Positions 5,705 to 13,980 of a stretch of 18,461 nucleotides of DNA are shown piece by piece. Under the pieces are notes generated by a model. That model was not told the DNA's origin and did no database searches. It was given only the letters and a program-made list of their open reading frames with translations. The DNA is taken from positions 1-18,461 of the forward strand of contig CBDUVZ010000057.1 of assembly GCA_965370805.1 (NCBI GenBank), given 5' to 3'. Numbering within the stretch: the first letter of the stretch is position 1; each line of letters starts with the position of its first letter. The position numbers and the translations under genes were made by a program. The DNA is from CBDUVZ01 sp965370805. GTDB lineage: Bacteria > Hydrothermota > Tepidihabitantia > Tepidihabitantales > Tepidihabitantaceae.

Positions 5705-6106
5705 ATGGATACTTTTGCGGTTACCACCCAATCCCGGAACCAGCTTGTAGATATCACAAGCCAGGTTCAATCCGCGGTTGCCGGGAGCGGAGTGAAATCC
5801 GGAATCTGCTTCATCTACGTCCCTCACACCACGGCCGCGGTCACAGTCAACGAGAGCTATGACCCGGACGTGGCGAAGGACATCGAGGCCGTGCTTTCGA
5901 AACTCGTGCCGGCGTCACGCAATTACGCCCACGCCGAAGGAAACGCCGACGCCCACATCAAGGCGTCGCTGGTGGGCAGTTGCGCCCAGGTCCCAATTGA
6001 GGACGGCCGGCTGATGCTCGGCCGCTGGCAGGGGGTCTTCTTCTGCGAGTTCGACGGCCCGCGGCAGCGACAGGTACAGATCAGAATCATGAAGGATTCG
6101 ACGTAG
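5705..6106 (+). CDS. YjbQ/UPF0047 family protein
   Basis: A 133-residue protein with the full signature of the YjbQ family, reported in E. coli to have weak thiamine-phosphate synthase activity. Visible are HTTAAVTVNE (41-50), GNADAHIKASLVG (79-91) and GRWQGVFFCEFDGPRQR (106-122). ATG at 5705 is preferred: it follows a promoter at 10 bases and AGGAG at 4 bases, and it aligns with the usual N-terminus; the longer open frame upstream overlaps the divergent deaminase. The class V aminotransferase follows after 17 bases and is probably cotranscribed. The physiological substrate is not known. Confidence 0.9.
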   Translation: MDTFAVTTQSRNQLVDITSQVQSAVAGSGVKSGICFIYVPHTTAAVTVNESYDPDVAKDIEAVLSKLVPASRNYAHAEGNADAHIKASLVGSCAQVPIEDGRLMLGRWQGVFFCEFDGPRQRQVQIRIMKDST

Positions 6107-6123
6107 GACAGGAGGTCAACAGA

Positions 6124-7197
6124 ATGCACAAGAAACTGTTCATACCCGGCCCGACCGAAGTGCGGGAGGAAATACTCAAAGCCCAGTCGCAGTGGATGAT
6201 CGGCCACCGGACCAAAGAGTTCGGTGAGTTGTATCGCAACTGCGTCACCAAGACCGCGCAGGCGCTGAGCACGAAGAACCACGTGATGTGGTTCACGTCA
6301 TCGGGAACCGGCACGATGGAGGGCGCAATCCGCAACGTCGTTGACGGCAAGGTCCTCCACTGCACCGGCGGCGCGTTTGCCGAGCGGTGGTTTGCTATCT
6401 CCCGGGCCTGCGGCAAGGACGCGTCGTCCATCGGCGTCGAATGGGGCAAAGCAGTCAAGCCCGAACTGATCGAAGCGGAACTTGCCAAAGGCGGGTACAC
6501 GGCCCTCGCCATCACCCAGAATGAGACCTCGACCGGCGTGCGCCAGCCAATCGAGGAAATCGGCCGGATGATGAAGGAGAAGTTCCCGGACGTGTTCATC
6601 CTCGTCGACGCGGTATCCGGCCTGATGGGCGACTGGTTCGAGATCGACGAACTCGGCCTCGACGTGGTCGTCGCGTCGAGCCAGAAAGCGATTGCCCTGC
6701 CGCCCGGACTCGCGGTCGCGGTCGTCTCCCAGCGGGCGCTCGACAAGTGCCGCACCATCACGGACCGCGGCTACTACTTCGACTACGACGCGATGCTGAA
6801 GCGGTACGACAAAGACCACCAGACCCCCACAACCCCGGCCATCTCGCTCTTCTACGCGCTCGAAGTCGAACTCGACCACATCCTGGCCGAAACGATGAAG
6901 GGTCGGTACGAACGCCACCTGGAAATGGCGAAGTTCACCCGTGAATGGGCGAAGAAGCACTACCAGTTGTTCGCCGAACCCGGGTACGAATCTGTCACCC
7001 TGACCACGGTGGCGAACACCCGGGGCGACAGCATCAAAGACCTGAACGCGAAGCTGGCCGAACGCGGACTGCAGATTTCCAACGGGTACGGCAAGAAGCT
7101 GAAGGAAAAGACCTTCCGCATCGCCCACATGGGCGACCTGACCCTTGCCGACATGAAGGAAGTCACGACCGCAATCGAGGAAATCCTCAAGCTCTAG
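6124..7197 (+). CDS. Class V PLP aminotransferase (alanine/serine-glyoxylate type)
   Basis: A 357-residue class V aminotransferase. The N-terminal FIPGPTEV, the cofactor loop SSGTGTMEG (59-67), NETSTG (133-138), Asp162 in LVDAVSG and the Schiff-base lysine Lys188 in ASSQKAIALPPG are all present. This pattern matches the alanine-glyoxylate/serine-pyruvate aminotransferase group and related archaeal and bacterial enzymes. Donor and acceptor cannot be told from sequence. A strong AGGAGG lies 7 bases before ATG. It is the second gene of the unit begun by the YjbQ-like gene; the subtilase follows after 51 bases. Confidence 0.93.
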   Translation: MHKKLFIPGPTEVREEILKAQSQWMIGHRTKEFGELYRNCVTKTAQALSTKNHVMWFTSSGTGTMEGAIRNVVDGKVLHCTGGAFAERWFAISRACGKDASSIGVEWGKAVKPELIEAELAKGGYTALAITQNETSTGVRQPIEEIGRMMKEKFPDVFILVDAVSGLMGDWFEIDELGLDVVVASSQKAIALPPGLAVAVVSQRALDKCRTITDRGYYFDYDAMLKRYDKDHQTPTTPAISLFYALEVELDHILAETMKGRYERHLEMAKFTREWAKKHYQLFAEPGYESVTLTTVANTRGDSIKDLNAKLAERGLQISNGYGKKLKEKTFRIAHMGDLTLADMKEVTTAIEEILKL

Positions 7198-7234
7198 CCG
7201 CCGGGCAAGCCGGGTTCGTCCCGACGGCAACCTG

Positions 7235-7251
7235 AAAGGAGGAGCGAACTG
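7235..7251 (+). promoter_or_regulatory. Strong ribosome site deciding a CTG start
   Basis: AAAGGAGG at 7235-7242 lies 6 bases before CTG at 7249. This is the strongest Shine-Dalgarno site in the window, and no ATG, GTG or TTG in the open frame occurs until GTG at 7441. It sets the start of the subtilase. Confidence 0.7.
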
Positions 7252-9597
7252 GCCCTGTTCTTTCTGGTCCTCGGACTCATTGGACCGGGAATCGAGAAGA
7301 CAGGCCCGGTCCGCTCCTTCGCTTCTGTCCCTTACGAATCCGGCTACCTCATCCGCTTCGCCAACGGGACGACTATTGACACCCGCCTGACCCCACGCGC
7401 GAGCCCGGATGCCGTTCTTCGCCCCGGAACCTACTGGCTCGTGAACCTGACCGGACCGGTGAGACAGGAGTGGCTTCGCACCCTCAGCCGGACCGGTGCC
7501 GCGACGGTCTGCTACCTGGCCTATCAGACCGTCGTCTGCCGCGCCGAACGGGAAGCAACGGCTCAGGAGATTGCCGGACTGCCGTTCGTCTGCTGGCTCG
7601 GTCCGCATCCGGTCGCCGGCAAACTCGCCCCGGAACTCACCGGTGACCCGGGCTCGATCCGTGTATCCACGGACACGCCGCTGATCCTGGCACTCTGGCC
7701 TGACGAGAACCCGACGCCGGTCGAATCCGCCATTCGGGAAACCGGTGGCCGGGTCATCCGGGCCGCCGGTCGCACAATCCGATTCGTGATTGACCCGCCC
7801 CGCATCCCTGAGCTGGCGCGCCTCGAAGCAGTAGCCTGGATTCAGACCACCGCCCCGACCGTCTCCTTCAACAACCAGGCCCAGTGGGTGATCCAGACCG
7901 GCTGGCGACAACAAATCCCCGAGCCTCTCGAAGGCCGGCCCATCTGGGCAAAAGGCATCCGGGGCCGGGAAATGGTAGTCGGCCTCATCGACAACGGCAT
8001 CAACACCGACCACGACCAGTTCTCAGACCCCGAGTTCCCGCTGCACGGACCCGGGGTTTTCCCCGAACACAGAAAGATTGCCGGCTACAAGCTGTTCCGC
8101 GACGCGGCCTTCGGCGACCCGACAGGATATCACGGCTCGGGCGTTGCCGCGACCATGGTCGGCGACGATTCGGTCTGCGGCAACTACAGCAAGGCAGACG
8201 GCATGGCCCCTGATGCCCGGGTATATCTGGTCGATATCGCCCGGGCCAACGGGCTGCCGGTGGTCGACTTCGACGAAGACATCGCCGAACTGCTCGACTC
8301 GGTGCGCCTGGGACCGGGGATGGCCGAACCCGTGCGTCAAGTATCCTGCTCGATCGGCAGCATGGCCCTGCCCGGTCACTACCGGCTCTCGGAAGCAAGC
8401 CTCGATGCGGTAACCTGGCAGGACAAGAACTTCCTGGTTGTCTGGGCCGGCGGCAATCTCGGTGGACTGCGATGGAAAACCGTCCACCCGGCGTGCGCCA
8501 AGAACGTTCTCACTATCGGCGCGACCGGCAACGGCACTGCCGCCAACCAGGCATGCGACTTCTCATCGCGCGGCCCGACCCGGGACGACCGGACCAAGCC
8601 GACCGTTGTGGTGCCCGGCCAGCACCTCACCACTGCCGACGGCCCGGGCAACTCGTGCTATACTTCGCGGAGCGGTACGAGCTACGCCGCACCCGCGGCC
8701 GGCGGCGCGCTGGCACTCATCCGGCAGTACTTCCGCGACGGTTGGTTCCCATCCGGCACCCGGAATCCGGACGACTCGATTCCGCTGCTCAGCGCCGCCC
8801 TGCTGCGGGCCCTGGCTGTCACCGGCGCGGACTCCGACGTCGGCACCGACTCGATACCGAACGGCGCTGTCGGTTGGGGCCGGCTGAACCTGAGCAGCGT
8901 GCTGCGCTTCGATTCCGACTCGACCCGATTCAGTCTTGTCGATGACACAGTCGGCCTGTCAACCGGCCAGGTCCAGGAGTACGAATTCGACGTAACCGAA
9001 CGGAAGCCGCTCCGGGTCGTCCTGGCGTGGACCGACACCGCGGCGGCGCCGGAAGCGGAAATCGCACTGGTCAACGACCTGAACCTCGAACTGATCAGCC
9101 CGGATCAGAACGCCTACCACGGCAACCGGTTCATGGACGGCCAGTCCCGCGCCAATCCGCCCGACTGGGATGAAAGGAACGTCGAGGAAGTAGTCCAGCT
9201 CAATCTGCCCCTGACCGGACGCTGGACCATCAGGATTCGGGCCCGCAGTGTCTTCACCCGACGTCAGCCGTACGCATTCACGATCAAAGGCCGGATTGCG
9301 CAACCCCCGGGCCTTACCGGAAGCCATCCGGGACTGCCGATTCCTCCGGGAACGTCACGGACCGCTTTCGTCTCCCCGGTCCGACCACTGCGAATGCAAC
9401 TGAGTCCGGGCTCCAGCCTGTCCATCTTCACCCTCAACGGACGCCGGGTAGCATGCTTCACTGCGAGTTCCGGGCTCAACGCTGTCACCTGGCCCGGCAA
9501 AGACCACGACGACCTGCTGCCGGACGGCATCTACTTCTTCAGGTTGACACTGCCTGACCGGAATTCGGTTCTGGGAAAACTGCTTCTTGCCCGCTAG
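7249..9597 (+). CDS. Secreted subtilisin-like (S8) protease with C-terminal sorting domain
   Basis: A 782-residue exported serine protease if it starts at CTG 7249. The N-terminus is then hydrophobic (ALFFLVLGLIGPGIE), a plausible signal peptide lacking the usual basic residues. A propeptide-like region of about 200 residues follows. The catalytic domain has Asp248 (GLIDNGINTD), His295 (YHGSGVA), oxyanion Asn403 (WAGGNLG) and Ser478 (SGTSYAAP). A beta-rich region comes next, and the final 80 or so residues form a Por/FlgD-like sorting domain (LNGRRVACF...LPDGIYFFRL...LLLAR). Starting at GTG 7441 would remove the signal. It lies 51 bases after the aminotransferase. Convergent with the regulator at 9615. 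Confidence 0.9.
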   Translation: MALFFLVLGLIGPGIEKTGPVRSFASVPYESGYLIRFANGTTIDTRLTPRASPDAVLRPGTYWLVNLTGPVRQEWLRTLSRTGAATVCYLAYQTVVCRAEREATAQEIAGLPFVCWLGPHPVAGKLAPELTGDPGSIRVSTDTPLILALWPDENPTPVESAIRETGGRVIRAAGRTIRFVIDPPRIPELARLEAVAWIQTTAPTVSFNNQAQWVIQTGWRQQIPEPLEGRPIWAKGIRGREMVVGLIDNGINTDHDQFSDPEFPLHGPGVFPEHRKIAGYKLFRDAAFGDPTGYHGSGVAATMVGDDSVCGNYSKADGMAPDARVYLVDIARANGLPVVDFDEDIAELLDSVRLGPGMAEPVRQVSCSIGSMALPGHYRLSEASLDAVTWQDKNFLVVWAGGNLGGLRWKTVHPACAKNVLTIGATGNGTAANQACDFSSRGPTRDDRTKPTVVVPGQHLTTADGPGNSCYTSRSGTSYAAPAAGGALALIRQYFRDGWFPSGTRNPDDSIPLLSAALLRALAVTGADSDVGTDSIPNGAVGWGRLNLSSVLRFDSDSTRFSLVDDTVGLSTGQVQEYEFDVTERKPLRVVLAWTDTAAAPEAEIALVNDLNLELISPDQNAYHGNRFMDGQSRANPPDWDERNVEEVVQLNLPLTGRWTIRIRARSVFTRRQPYAFTIKGRIAQPPGLTGSHPGLPIPPGTSRTAFVSPVRPLRMQLSPGSSLSIFTLNGRRVACFTASSGLNAVTWPGKDHDDLLPDGIYFFRLTLPDRNSVLGKLLLAR

Positions 9598-9601
9598 CGG
9601 G
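9590..9601. repeat. Perfect palindrome over the subtilase stop codon
   Basis: CCCGCTAGCGGG is a 12-base perfect palindrome containing the TAG stop at 9595-9597, in the 17-base gap between convergent genes. It has no T-run and is too short of loop to be a good terminator; it may be chance. Confidence 0.2.
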
Positions 9602-9614
9602 TCTGCCGACTACC

Positions 9615-10523
9615 CTAGTCCAGCAGCCCGGCCACCCAGTCGGAGTTGACGGTCACCTTCTTGTTCCAGACCACGCCGGCCACGCGGATGCCGGCAATCT
9701 GGCTCAAAAAGGCAACCCGCTCCATCAGGTCTGCCACACCCCAGACATCCGCTTCGACCTGAACGTACCGGTCCCGGTAGGTCTTGCCGCCGAGCACGAG
9801 CACGAATCCCCGTTCCGCCACCATCCGGGTCAGTTGCTCGGGCTTATGCCCGGTTTCGAGCAGGAAATGGTAGTGCCCGAAGTTGTCGACCCCGGTCCAG
9901 TCTACCTCCGGTTGTATCCGCACGACGCCGGCGCGGTTCACCTCGGTCCACAGCAGCCGGTCGAGCTTCGCCTGCACCCAGGTCGGGTTGCGCCCGAGTG
10001 CCGAACCGACCTCATTGAGCCCGGAACCGGGATGACGGACGAGATGCTTCAGCAACACGGACTCGTCGCTCGACAATGGCAGAGCCACCGGGAAGGAATA
10101 GTCCGCAACCCGGTACACCTCCTGGTGTTTCATGCCGGCCGCCGTCCTGATGAACCGGGCCTCGGTCTCGAAATCCCGGGAGTAGAAAAGAAGCGCGAGA
10201 TTCGGTCCCAGGTCCGCCGGCAGGCTGGCGTTGAGAATAATCTCGGTTACAAACGGCAGTCGCCGGGCGAGGGCATTGGCAACACCCAGCGGCCGGTTCA
10301 CGTTTGCCAGTACGCCGGCCCACACCCAGTCGCCGCCGAGCAGCGGCGGCACAACCAGCATGGCGTGAAACGAGCGGATGACCCCCTGTCCGGAAAGCCG
10401 CAGCAACCGCTGCCGGTAATCATCCAGCCCGAGTCCCGCCGCTGCAAGCTCGCCCTCGTTCGCGAACATCCCCCGCCGCTCACACAGTCGGATTGCCGCG
10501 ACGTCCAGCCGCTCCAGAATCAT
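9615..10523 (-). CDS. Lrp/AsnC-like regulator with two HTH-effector modules
   Basis: A 302-residue protein that appears to be two Lrp/AsnC modules in tandem. Module 1 has a winged-helix-like segment at about 3-57 and a RAM-like alpha/beta segment at about 66-135 (VWAGVLANVNRPLGVANALA). Module 2 has a helix-turn-helix at about 150-195 (LLKHLVRHPG...SALGRNPTWVQAKLDRL) and a second alpha/beta segment at about 215-290. The arrangement resembles the siroheme decarboxylase AhbA/AhbB and AsnC-like double proteins, so an enzymatic role cannot be excluded. ATG at 10523 has no ribosome site; a promoter -10 box ends 6 bases upstream, suggesting leaderless translation. Confidence 0.7.
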   Translation of the reverse strand: MILERLDVAAIRLCERRGMFANEGELAAAGLGLDDYRQRLLRLSGQGVIRSFHAMLVVPPLLGGDWVWAGVLANVNRPLGVANALARRLPFVTEIILNASLPADLGPNLALLFYSRDFETEARFIRTAAGMKHQEVYRVADYSFPVALPLSSDESVLLKHLVRHPGSGLNEVGSALGRNPTWVQAKLDRLLWTEVNRAGVVRIQPEVDWTGVDNFGHYHFLLETGHKPEQLTRMVAERGFVLVLGGKTYRDRYVQVEADVWGVADLMERVAFLSQIAGIRVAGVVWNKKVTVNSDWVAGLLD

Positions 10524-10529
10524 CGCGCC

Positions 10530-10557
10530 AATCTAGCGACGTCCGGCCGCTTGTCAA
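10530..10557 (-). promoter_or_regulatory. Predicted leaderless promoter, TTGACA-16-TAGATT
   Basis: On the minus strand TTGACA (10557-10552), 16 bases, TAGATT (10535-10530), then 6 bases to ATG at 10523. The expected transcription start coincides with the start codon. The geometry is the same as at the acylphosphatase gene. Confidence 0.6.
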
Positions 10558-10566
10558 GAAACTGAT

Positions 10567-11868
10567 TCAATACGCGCCGCGCCTCCGCAGGACGGCGGGA
10601 AGGGTCTTGACCAGTATCTCCAGGTCCCACAACAGGGTCCACTCCCGGACGTAACGGGTATCCAGTTCGACCCGCTGCTGATAGCTGGTCTCCGACCGTC
10701 CGGAAATCTGCCACAGACCGGTCGCCCCGGGCAGAACCCGGAACAGCAGCAGGGAATAGTCCTTGTAGTACTTCACCTCATCCTGAACGATCGGCCGCGG
10801 CCCGACAACGCTCATCTGGCCGGCAATGACATTGAAGAACTGCGGAAGTTCGTCGATGCTGAGGCGACGCAGCACTCGACCCACCCCGGTGACTCGCGGG
10901 TCGTTCTTCAGCTTGAACGTCGCCTTGAACTCCCGGGCAAGCTCGGGGTCGGAATCCAGTATCCGCTGGAGCCGCTCGTCCGCATCCCGGTGCATCGTCC
11001 TGAACTTGAGCAACCGGAACTCCCGCATGTTCCTGCCCAGGCGACGGTGCCGGTAGAAAATCGGGCCGGGGCTGTTCAGTTTGATGAGGATACTCACCCC
11101 CACCAGCAACGGAGTCAGAATCAGTATCGCGATACCGGAACAGAGCAGGTCGATGATCCGCTTCATCCGGCGCGCCACGCCGTTCAGCGCATATGACGCG
11201 ACATGCCGGGGATGAGGCCCGATCAGGTACCCGGTCATCGTGAACGAAGAAATCCCGACGAAATCGACGAAGTACTCCCGGGCAACTCCGGCCACGGTAT
11301 CCTCGGTGCGGCGGTCGGAAACGTCCACGAGAACGCAGTCATACTTCTCCACCCAGCCGTGGTGGTCGGCATTCTTCTGCAACCAGCCTGCCAACTCATC
11401 TCCCCCGATTATCTCCGAGCACTCGAATCCCCACCACCGCAGCAGTCGGACTTTCTCCCGGTGGCTGTCGGTCACAAAGAGAACCCGCTGCCGGATGATC
11501 CGGCGCGTCAGGAGTCCGAGGAATGGTGCCAGGATGCTGAGGTAGAACCAGAGACCCAACCAGAAACGGACGGTCAGCAACTCACACCAGGGCCAGACCA
11601 CGTGGATGCCGCTGTACGCGACGTAAGCGAGCGCAAAAGCGGCCTGGGTTCTCAGGGAGAGCCCGAAGTTGATGCGGACGTTCGTCTCGAACTCGCCCGC
11701 CACGTAACTGGCCGTCAACAGAATCGCCCAGAGCGCCAGCACCGAAGTGAGTGCCATCGATCCCGGGGAAAACAGCAGTCGCAAGACCGCAATCGCCAGC
11801 AGCAGGAAGAGCAGTTCGGCCACGAACACTGACTCTTCACTCCGGCGCAACGCTGAACTCGAACTCAT
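10567..11868 (-). CDS. WbaP-type undecaprenyl-phosphate sugar phosphotransferase
   Basis: A polyprenyl-phosphate hexose-1-phosphate transferase of 433 residues that starts cell-surface glycan assembly by loading a sugar phosphate onto undecaprenyl phosphate. Four hydrophobic segments lie at about 13-34, 38-58, 75-95 and 102-125, with a central nucleotide-fold-like region and a re-entrant membrane segment near 238-264. The catalytic domain has LLKFRTMHRDAD, LRRLSIDELPQF, VVGPRP, LPGATGLWQISGRS and the C-terminal LDTRYVREW...KGAY-like ending (RRRGAY), which closely resembles WbaP. Sugar unknown. ATG 11868 is chosen because a promoter lies between it and GTG 11943; the longer start would place that promoter inside the gene. 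Confidence 0.9.
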   Translation of the reverse strand: MSSSSALRRSEESVFVAELLFLLLAIAVLRLLFSPGSMALTSVLALWAILLTASYVAGEFETNVRINFGLSLRTQAAFALAYVAYSGIHVVWPWCELLTVRFWLGLWFYLSILAPFLGLLTRRIIRQRVLFVTDSHREKVRLLRWWGFECSEIIGGDELAGWLQKNADHHGWVEKYDCVLVDVSDRRTEDTVAGVAREYFVDFVGISSFTMTGYLIGPHPRHVASYALNGVARRMKRIIDLLCSGIAILILTPLLVGVSILIKLNSPGPIFYRHRRLGRNMREFRLLKFRTMHRDADERLQRILDSDPELAREFKATFKLKNDPRVTGVGRVLRRLSIDELPQFFNVIAGQMSVVGPRPIVQDEVKYYKDYSLLLFRVLPGATGLWQISGRSETSYQQRVELDTRYVREWTLLWDLEILVKTLPAVLRRRGAY

Positions 11869-11884
11869 ATGGATATCCAACCGC

Positions 11885-11912
11885 AGTGTAGCCCGGCCTG
11901 CTTTCGAGTCAA
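11885..11912 (-). promoter_or_regulatory. Predicted promoter, TTGACT-16-TACACT
   Basis: On the minus strand TTGACT (11912-11907), 16 bases, TACACT (11890-11885), then 16 bases to ATG at 11868. The predicted leader is about 10 bases. It separates the sugar-phosphate transferase from the acylphosphatase gene upstream and argues against the GTG 11943 start. Confidence 0.5.
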
Positions 11913-11943
11913 GAAACTCCGGGAACCGGCCGCCGACCGGCAC

Positions 11944-12237
11944 TCAGCGGTATTCGATGCGGAACCCTTCGGCTTCACCGCAGTATGACTCCCATTCGAC
12001 GGCAACGTCGCGCACCGTTGCCGCTGCCGGACCTTCCCGCAATCGCTCAATGAACGCCCGGAGGGTCCCGGCATCACCTTCAGCCACAACCTCGACCCGG
12101 CCGTCAGGCAGGTTCCGCACCTCGCCGCGCAGACCGAGCGCAGTCGCTTCGCGAACCGTAAACATCCGGTAGAACACACCCTGCACCCGGCCGGACACGA
12201 ACACGTGGACTCGCGCCTTCTCACATTCCGATTCCAT
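11944..12237 (-). CDS. Acylphosphatase
   Basis: A 97-residue acylphosphatase, which hydrolyses carboxyl-phosphate bonds such as those of acyl phosphates. The signature is nearly complete: GRVQGVFYR with catalytic Arg24, and GEVRNLPDGRVEVVAEG with catalytic Asn42. The length is normal for the family. ATG at 12237 has no ribosome site and is exactly 6 bases after a -10 box. Its stop TGA is directly followed by GTG, an alternative but less likely start of the sugar-phosphate transferase. Functional relation to the neighbouring glycan gene is not evident. Confidence 0.95.
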   Translation of the reverse strand: MESECEKARVHVFVSGRVQGVFYRMFTVREATALGLRGEVRNLPDGRVEVVAEGDAGTLRAFIERLREGPAAATVRDVAVEWESYCGEAEGFRIEYR

Positions 12238-12243
12238 CGGATA

Positions 12244-12271
12244 ACTGTATGACCGGACGGACCCGAGTCAA
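12244..12271 (-). promoter_or_regulatory. Predicted leaderless promoter, TTGACT-16-TACAGT
   Basis: On the minus strand TTGACT (12271-12266), 16 bases, TACAGT (12249-12244), then 6 bases to ATG at 12237. Spacer and distance to the start codon are identical to those at 10530-10557. Confidence 0.6.
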
Positions 12272-12364
12272 GAACAGTGTTGAAAACATGGGGACAACCG
12301 TGTGCGAAACCCGGTCTGAGCGGTGAGCATCCGGTGGACAAGCTCGTGGACAACTCTGAACTGC

Positions 12365-12393
12365 TTGACCCGCAATCAGATGCACCCTATAGT
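12365..12393 (+). promoter_or_regulatory. Predicted promoter, TTGACC-17-TATAGT
   Basis: TTGACC at 12365-12370, a 17-base spacer and TATAGT at 12388-12393. The GGTGGAGG ribosome site (12397-12404) starts only 4 bases after the -10 box, so the transcript would begin within or just before it, about 9 bases ahead of ATG 12409. It drives the two tandem secreted-protein genes. Confidence 0.55.
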
Positions 12394-12408
12394 GAAGGTG
12401 GAGGTAAC

Positions 12409-13968
12409 ATGATAGCGATGCACTTGCGTTTGAGAATGACTCTCGTCGTCGTCCTGCTCATCTGCGCTGCTTCGGCCGGCGGTGCGGTGCGGGTGGACTC
12501 GATCGGCTCCACGAGTCTCGATGCCCAGAACTACGGGCCGACCTGGCAGCGAATCTACAACCTGCCGGGCACCGGAATCTACGTCACCTGGGTAAAGGAC
12601 GGCATGTTCTACAACTTCCTCGACTACGGCTCCGGCAACTGGCTGGGCGAAATCGGGGTCTTCCCGGAACGCGACCGGTCCGGGAATCTCGACGTTGATG
12701 TGGCGGCGGGTTCCCCCCACCACCGTTCTCCGTTCATCTCGACCCGCACCGGCGACCCGGCAATCGGGATCGAAACCTCCCCCGGCTCCGGCGTTTTCGA
12801 GTACCGTTCGACCGCGCCCACGCTCGAAGACCATTACTACCCGCCAATCGCCCTGACCGCGAACAGCAACATCCACCTGCTCTGCTACGACCCGGGCTCG
12901 CGGGACACCCTGCTCTACAGCCGCAGCACGGACCACGGCACCACCTGGAGCGCGCCGGTCTCGGTCTGCGGCAGCCTGCTGCCCGGCGGTACGAACCACA
13001 ACATCGTCGCGTCCGAGAACTCGAATAAAGTCGCTGCGGTCTGGAGCCATGAGGATTCGGTTGCGCTCTGGGTCAACAGATCTGCCGACAACGGGTCTAC
13101 CTGGACCGGTCCTCAGAACCTGCTCCCCCTGCCTTCCGCGATTCCCGGCGCGCGACCCGGCAACCTCGGAGCATACGGCGTATACGATGCCGGCGGCCGA
13201 CTCAACCTCGTCACCCAGGTCTGGGACGGCACCAACCAGTTCCCGGCCGAAATCTGGCACTACCAGGAAGGCCGAAGCCCGGTCTGGACAAGGGTCTGTC
13301 GCTACGCGCCCGGCCAGGTCACACAGCAGGCCGAGCCGGGCGAGCCGTTCGTCTGCCGTCCGTCAATCGGCTGCGACGCCGACGGCGACCTCTTCGTCGC
13401 CTGGATGAACTACGACTCGCTCAACTACGACCCCGGCACCCAGATTGCCCGGGCCGACCTGTTCGTCGCCCAGTCGGCGACCAACGGCCTGAGCTGGAGT
13501 CGGCCCTTCCGCGTCACCGGTCCGGACAGCACGTCGCGCATCTCGCCCTGCCTTGCCTCGAATGTCAACGACACCCTGGTGCTCGTCTGCATCGAGGACA
13601 AGAAAGCCGGCGTCTACGAACGCGGCCACGGGCCGCAGACCACCAACCGGGTAACCGTGCTGCGCGTGCCGACGACCGACCTGCCCGGCATCGAGGAATC
13701 GCCCACCGGAACCGACCCGGGCTCCGGGACTTTCATCATCACCCCGGTCCCTGCCGCCGACCTTGCACTGATTCACGCTCCTTCATCCGGACTCGGAACG
13801 AAGCTGGCAGTCTGGAACGAACAGGGCAGGCTGGTCGACGAAATCACGGTCAACCGCGCGGTCACCCGCTGGAGCACGGCCCATCTCATTCCCGGGGTCT
13901 ACTTCGTCGGGACCCGACCCGGAACGAACAGCGGTCCGCCGGCCGTCAAGCTGGTCGTCAGCCGCTAG
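12409..13968 (+). CDS. Secreted Asp-box (sialidase-like propeller) protein with sorting domain
   Basis: A 519-residue exported protein of unknown function. The N-terminal MIAMHLRLRMTLVVVLLICAA is a signal peptide. Three Asp-box (BNR) motifs, SxDxGxTW type, are visible: STDHGTTW (about 173), SADNGSTW (225) and a weaker SATNGLSW (356). They suggest a sialidase-like beta-propeller, but no catalytic residues can be assigned. The last 50 or so residues are a sorting-like domain (LAVWNEQGRLVDEI...PGVYFVGTR...LVVSR). ATG 12409 is chosen for the GGAGG 4 bases before it and the signal peptide; an upstream in-frame start at 12277 would lie before the promoter. It is paralogous to the next gene. Confidence 0.85.
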   Translation: MIAMHLRLRMTLVVVLLICAASAGGAVRVDSIGSTSLDAQNYGPTWQRIYNLPGTGIYVTWVKDGMFYNFLDYGSGNWLGEIGVFPERDRSGNLDVDVAAGSPHHRSPFISTRTGDPAIGIETSPGSGVFEYRSTAPTLEDHYYPPIALTANSNIHLLCYDPGSRDTLLYSRSTDHGTTWSAPVSVCGSLLPGGTNHNIVASENSNKVAAVWSHEDSVALWVNRSADNGSTWTGPQNLLPLPSAIPGARPGNLGAYGVYDAGGRLNLVTQVWDGTNQFPAEIWHYQEGRSPVWTRVCRYAPGQVTQQAEPGEPFVCRPSIGCDADGDLFVAWMNYDSLNYDPGTQIARADLFVAQSATNGLSWSRPFRVTGPDSTSRISPCLASNVNDTLVLVCIEDKKAGVYERGHGPQTTNRVTVLRVPTTDLPGIEESPTGTDPGSGTFIITPVPAADLALIHAPSSGLGTKLAVWNEQGRLVDEITVNRAVTRWSTAHLIPGVYFVGTRPGTNSGPPAVKLVVSR

Positions 13969-13980
13969 CGACCCCGGCCG

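Noticed and set aside
6298..8013. Minus-strand frame of 571 codons
   Set aside because: It is antisense to the aminotransferase and subtilase, both of which have intact catalytic motifs.
11869..11943. Longer start (GTG 11943) for the sugar-phosphate transferase
   Set aside because: It has no ribosome site, adds 25 residues without family resemblance, and would place a good promoter inside the coding region.
12290..12354. Three GGACAA-containing words resembling DnaA boxes (12290, 12334, 12346)
   Set aside because: Each matches the consensus TGTGGATAA at about 7 of 9 bases, there is no AT-rich stretch, and no replication gene is nearby. It is not enough to call an origin.
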